From contig JAAEZT010000001.1 of the NCBI GenBank assembly GCA_018222765.1, positions 19,452 through 83,451 on the forward strand: 64,000 nucleotides of DNA, in the 5' to 3' direction. The position numbers and the translations under genes were made by a program. Of this stretch, positions 61,847-64,000 are shown in pieces; the stretch's first letter is position 1; each line of letters opens with the position of its first letter. The stretch is from a bacterium. Lineage in GTDB: Bacteria; Verrucomicrobiota; Verrucomicrobiia; Verrucomicrobiales; Akkermansiaceae. The notes beneath the pieces were generated by a model. The model was not told where the DNA came from and did no database searches. It saw nothing but the letters and a program-made list of their open reading frames with translations.

Positions 61847-62569
61847 TCAGCGACGCACCCACTTCGTCACCATCGACACGGTCCACTGAAACTTCCGCGC
61901 CGTTTCACGAATCAGAAAAGGCTCGTCCACCTTTCCGGCCAACTCGAACTTCTCCCCCAACTCCTTCTCCAGCCACTCAGCTGTCGAACCCGAAGGCCAA
62001 TTCTCCCTTGAGGTAAATTCCTCCAGCCAAGTGCACGGCGTCGCAAGAATCAACTCCCCACCTGGCTTCACCAAAGCCGATAGCCGCGAGAGAAATCGCC
62101 GTGGCTCGGGAAGACGGCACACCAAGTTCGCCGCATGCACCCGATCAAAGTCACCAAGGTCCTCTCGCAGTCCCATGGCATCCCCGACTTCAAAACCCAC
62201 TTTTCCTGGCGACACCCCCTCCGGCATCTTCACCTCTAGCGAAGTCACTTCCCCCGCCTCTTCCAATCGCTCGTAGCGAACCCTCTCACCCTTCCGAACT
62301 TTCTCAGCCGCCGCAATAAACGCCTTGGAAAAATCGATCCCTATCACCTCATCCGCACTCCGCGACATCTCCAAAGTCGAGCGCCCCACCGCACAACCCA
62401 CATCCAGAGCCCGCTTCACCCGTCCTTCGGAAAAATGCCCCACAGTTCGCACCGGAAAATCCAGCGCTTCTGCCGGACCTCCGGGCCAAGACAGGATTTC
62501 CTCCGCGCTTCCAAAGTGAAAAAGAAGATACTCTCCGACATATCGCCCCGATTCATAAACCTCGCTCAT
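61847..62569 (-). CDS. Stand-alone ovothiol-type methyltransferase (OvoA C-terminal-like)
   Basis: A 240-aa SAM-dependent methyltransferase; ATG 62569 (MSEVYESGRYVGEYLLFHFG) is preferred to 62578. Motif I is RALDVGCAVGRSTLEMSR, motif II VIGIDFSKAFIAAAEKV, then FDRVHAANLVCRL, TPCTWLEEFT and PFLIRETARKFQWTVS. The combination YEGEYLLFHFG-like start, AVGRS, PCTWLEE and IRETARKxQW matches the C-terminal domain of OvoA, the putative 4-mercaptohistidine N1-methyltransferase. The sulfoxide synthase that makes the substrate is not in this window. Divergent from ychF. Confidence 0.85.
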   Translation of the reverse strand: MSEVYESGRYVGEYLLFHFGSAEEILSWPGGPAEALDFPVRTVGHFSEGRVKRALDVGCAVGRSTLEMSRSADEVIGIDFSKAFIAAAEKVRKGERVRYERLEEAGEVTSLEVKMPEGVSPGKVGFEVGDAMGLREDLGDFDRVHAANLVCRLPEPRRFLSRLSALVKPGGELILATPCTWLEEFTSRENWPSGSTAEWLEKELGEKFELAGKVDEPFLIRETARKFQWTVSMVTKWVRR

Positions 62570-62578
62570 TGCCAGCAC

Positions 62579-62972
62579 TCAACCGCATCTTCCTTCATTG
62601 TCGAGAATAAGCCTACATCTCGTTCAGCCTCCTTGATCATTCATCGTATCGAAGCCTCCCCCCTCACCTCCAAAATGTCACCAAGCCCGCCCAGAGGACC
62701 TCAAGGAGATGAAGACGGGCAAACAGCGCTACCTCGCCTATCACCGCGAAAAGGAACTCTGTGATGTTGGCAGAGCTGACGGGATCAAATTCCTCCCACA
62801 AGGTTTTGACCCCAATAGCCTTGCCGGAGGCTCCAGACCGTCCCCAACCGGTCTCCCTCCTCCCGTAAACCACGGCATCCTATCCTCATCCAGGGATTCG
62901 GAGTAACTATTTTCGCTTTCAGGCGACTTGGGGGTTTTCACACTCCCCATCCTGCGCTACCTCCGCTCCGCC
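62579..62972. other. Intergenic region between ovoA-type methyltransferase and ychF
   Basis: About 390 bases between divergent genes. Several short frames exist on both strands but none has recognisable content or codon bias like the neighbours. I see no RNA gene or repeat here. The promoters of both genes must lie in it. Confidence 0.4.
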
Positions 62973-64000
62973 ATGCTCAAAGCCGGAATCGTCGGAATGC
63001 CCAACGTGGGGAAATCCACCCTCTTCAACGCCCTCACCCGCACCCGTAACGCGGAGGCCGCCAACTACCCCTTTTGCACCATCGACCCCAATGTAGGCAT
63101 GGTCACCGTGCCGGACGAGCGACTCGACACCCTCTCGAAGATCTCGAATTCCACCAAGGTCATCCCCACCGCCATCGAGTTCGTCGATATCGCCGGTCTT
63201 GTCGAAGGAGCCTCCGAAGGCGCAGGCCTCGGCAACAAATTCCTCGCCACCATCCGTGAAGTCGATGCCATCGTGCAAGTCGTTCGTTGCTTTGAAAACG
63301 ACGACATCATTCACGAACTCGGATCCGTCGATCCCACCCGCGATATTGAGATCATCAACTCCGAACTCATCCTCGCAGACATCGCAGCCCTCGATAAGCG
63401 CCGCCAGTCACGCGAGAAAAAGGCCCGCAGCGGCGACAAGGAATCCAAGACCGAAGTCGCACTCATCGACAAGCTCCTTCCCCACCTCAACGAAGGAAAG
63501 CCCGCCCTTACTGCTGACCTCAACGAAGACGAAACCCTCCTCCTCAAGGAATTTTTCCTCCTCTCCTCAAAGCGCACCATCTTCGCCTGCAACGTCAACG
63601 AAAGCGAACTCGCCGGAGCTGTGGTAGATCCCGATTCCCATCCGCTCGTCTCCAAGGTGAAAGCCTACGCCGCTGAATCCCACGGCGCGGAGATCATCGT
63701 CATCTCAGCTCAGATCGAAGAAGAACTCGTAGAGCTCTCGCCCGAAGAAGCCACCGAGTTCCTGGGCGACATGGGCGTGAGCGATTCCGGCGTCTCCGAC
63801 CTCATCAAAGCTGTCTATCACCTCCTCGGACTGCGCACCTACATTACCACCGGTGAAATGGAAACCCGCGCCTGGACTATCACCGAGGGCGACAAAGCCC
63901 CCGCCGCCGCCGGCGTCATTCACGGCGACTTCGAACGCGGCTTCATCGCCGCCGAAGTCGTTTTCTACGACGACTTCGTCGAACTCGGCTCCAAAGCGGC
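62973..64000 (+). CDS. ychF: Redox-regulated ATPase YchF (3' partial)
   Basis: The first 342 codons of the ribosome-associated Obg-type ATPase YchF/OLA1; the frame runs off the right edge (usual length about 365). G1 is GMPNVGKST, the switch region [22 protein letters not shown]3 [22 protein letters not shown], and the G4-like CNVNE, in which Asn-x-x-Glu explains ATP rather than GTP use. A coiled-coil-like helical insert (about 135-200) and the C-terminal TGS-like domain beginning near [17 protein letters not shown] complete the visible part. It has the conserved start MLKAGIVG. Confidence 0.96.
   Translation, partial: MLKAGIVGMPNVGKSTLFNALTRTRNAEAANYPFCTIDPNVGMVTVPDERLDTLSKISNSTKVIPTAIEFVDIAGLVEGASEGAGLGNKFLATIREVDAIVQVVRCFENDDIIHELGSVDPTRDIEIINSELILADIAALDKRRQSREKKARSGDKESKTEVALIDKLLPHLNEGKPALTADLNEDETLLLKEFFLLSSKRTIFACNVNESELAGAVVDPDSHPLVSKVKAYAAESHGAEIIVISAQIEEELVELSPEEATEFLGDMGVSDSGVSDLIKAVYHLLGLRTYITTGEMETRAWTITEGDKAPAAAGVIHGDFERGFIAAEVVFYDDFVELGSKA

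Noticed and set aside
62709-62906. 65-codon frame on the plus strand before ychF
   Set aside because: Starts like a protein (KTGKQRYLAYHREKEL) but turns into low-complexity Ser/Pro-rich sequence with no family; not supported.
1-64000. CRISPR arrays, tRNA, rRNA and intact insertion sequences
   Set aside because: I looked for spaced direct repeats, tRNA-like arms and transposase motifs and found none that hold up; a short RNA gene could still be missed by eye.

Overview
The window looks like a chromosomal segment of a marine or aquatic member of the Verrucomicrobiota, probably Verrucomicrobiales-like. The evidence is the repeated pairing of cytochrome-c/DUF1549/DUF1553 proteins with Tat-exported DUF1501 proteins, a DUF1592-type/DUF1552 pair, four secreted sulfatases, a PEP-CTERM protein, and a recA upstream region with a near-match to the LexA box reported for Verrucomicrobia. 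Taxonomy is inferred from gene content only; there is no rRNA here. Shine-Dalgarno signals are weak, so many starts were chosen from signal peptides and family lengths.

Layout. 1-2945: 3' part of a large secreted LamG/cytochrome c/beta-propeller protein. 3005-7044: a minus-strand block with a PhoD-like phosphatase, a 64-aa protein, a sulfatase and a membrane protein. 7383-15305: a four-gene operon with two cytochrome-type/twin-arginine pairs. 15377-29264: mostly housekeeping genes. These are recA, a DUF1439-like lipoprotein, ndk, a six-gene minus-strand cluster (three Skp/OmpH paralogues around lpxD, a C39-like peptidase, an MnmM-like methyltransferase), panC, a GAPDH-ArsJ arsenate-resistance pair, an RluA-type synthase, two Hsp20 genes, a LOG-family protein and hpt. 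29525-36382 and 36883-43850: two further cytochrome/DUF1501/sulfatase modules, one with an SGNH hydrolase and one with a mutarotase-like protein. 43913-51006: AlkB-like oxygenase, sugar-phosphate-isomerase-like protein, a degenerate peptidase/propeller protein, a PEP-CTERM trypsin-like protein and a fourth sulfatase. 61847-64000: a stand-alone ovothiol-type methyltransferase and the 5' part of ychF.

The most interesting region is 51271-61681, a self-contained locus that reads as beta-1,3-glucan (laminarin-type) utilisation. A secreted GH81 endo-beta-1,3-glucanase is divergent from a LacI-family regulator. A GPH-type sugar symporter and a cytoplasmic 1142-aa GH94-like protein, a candidate beta-glucan phosphorylase, form an operon. 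A secreted protein made only of carbohydrate-binding-like domains is divergent from that operon. A 17-bp element, [AG]TGYAA-N4-ATGYAAY, occurs in both divergent promoter regions (three copies) and once just after the binding protein. I infer it is the operator of the local LacI protein, which would make this a small regulon: secreted depolymerase, surface binding, oligosaccharide import, cytoplasmic phosphorolysis.

The sulfatase/cytochrome/DUF1501 modules probably act on sulfated polysaccharides in the periplasm or at the cell surface, but the biochemical role of the DUF1501/DUF1552/DUF1549/DUF1553 families is not established.
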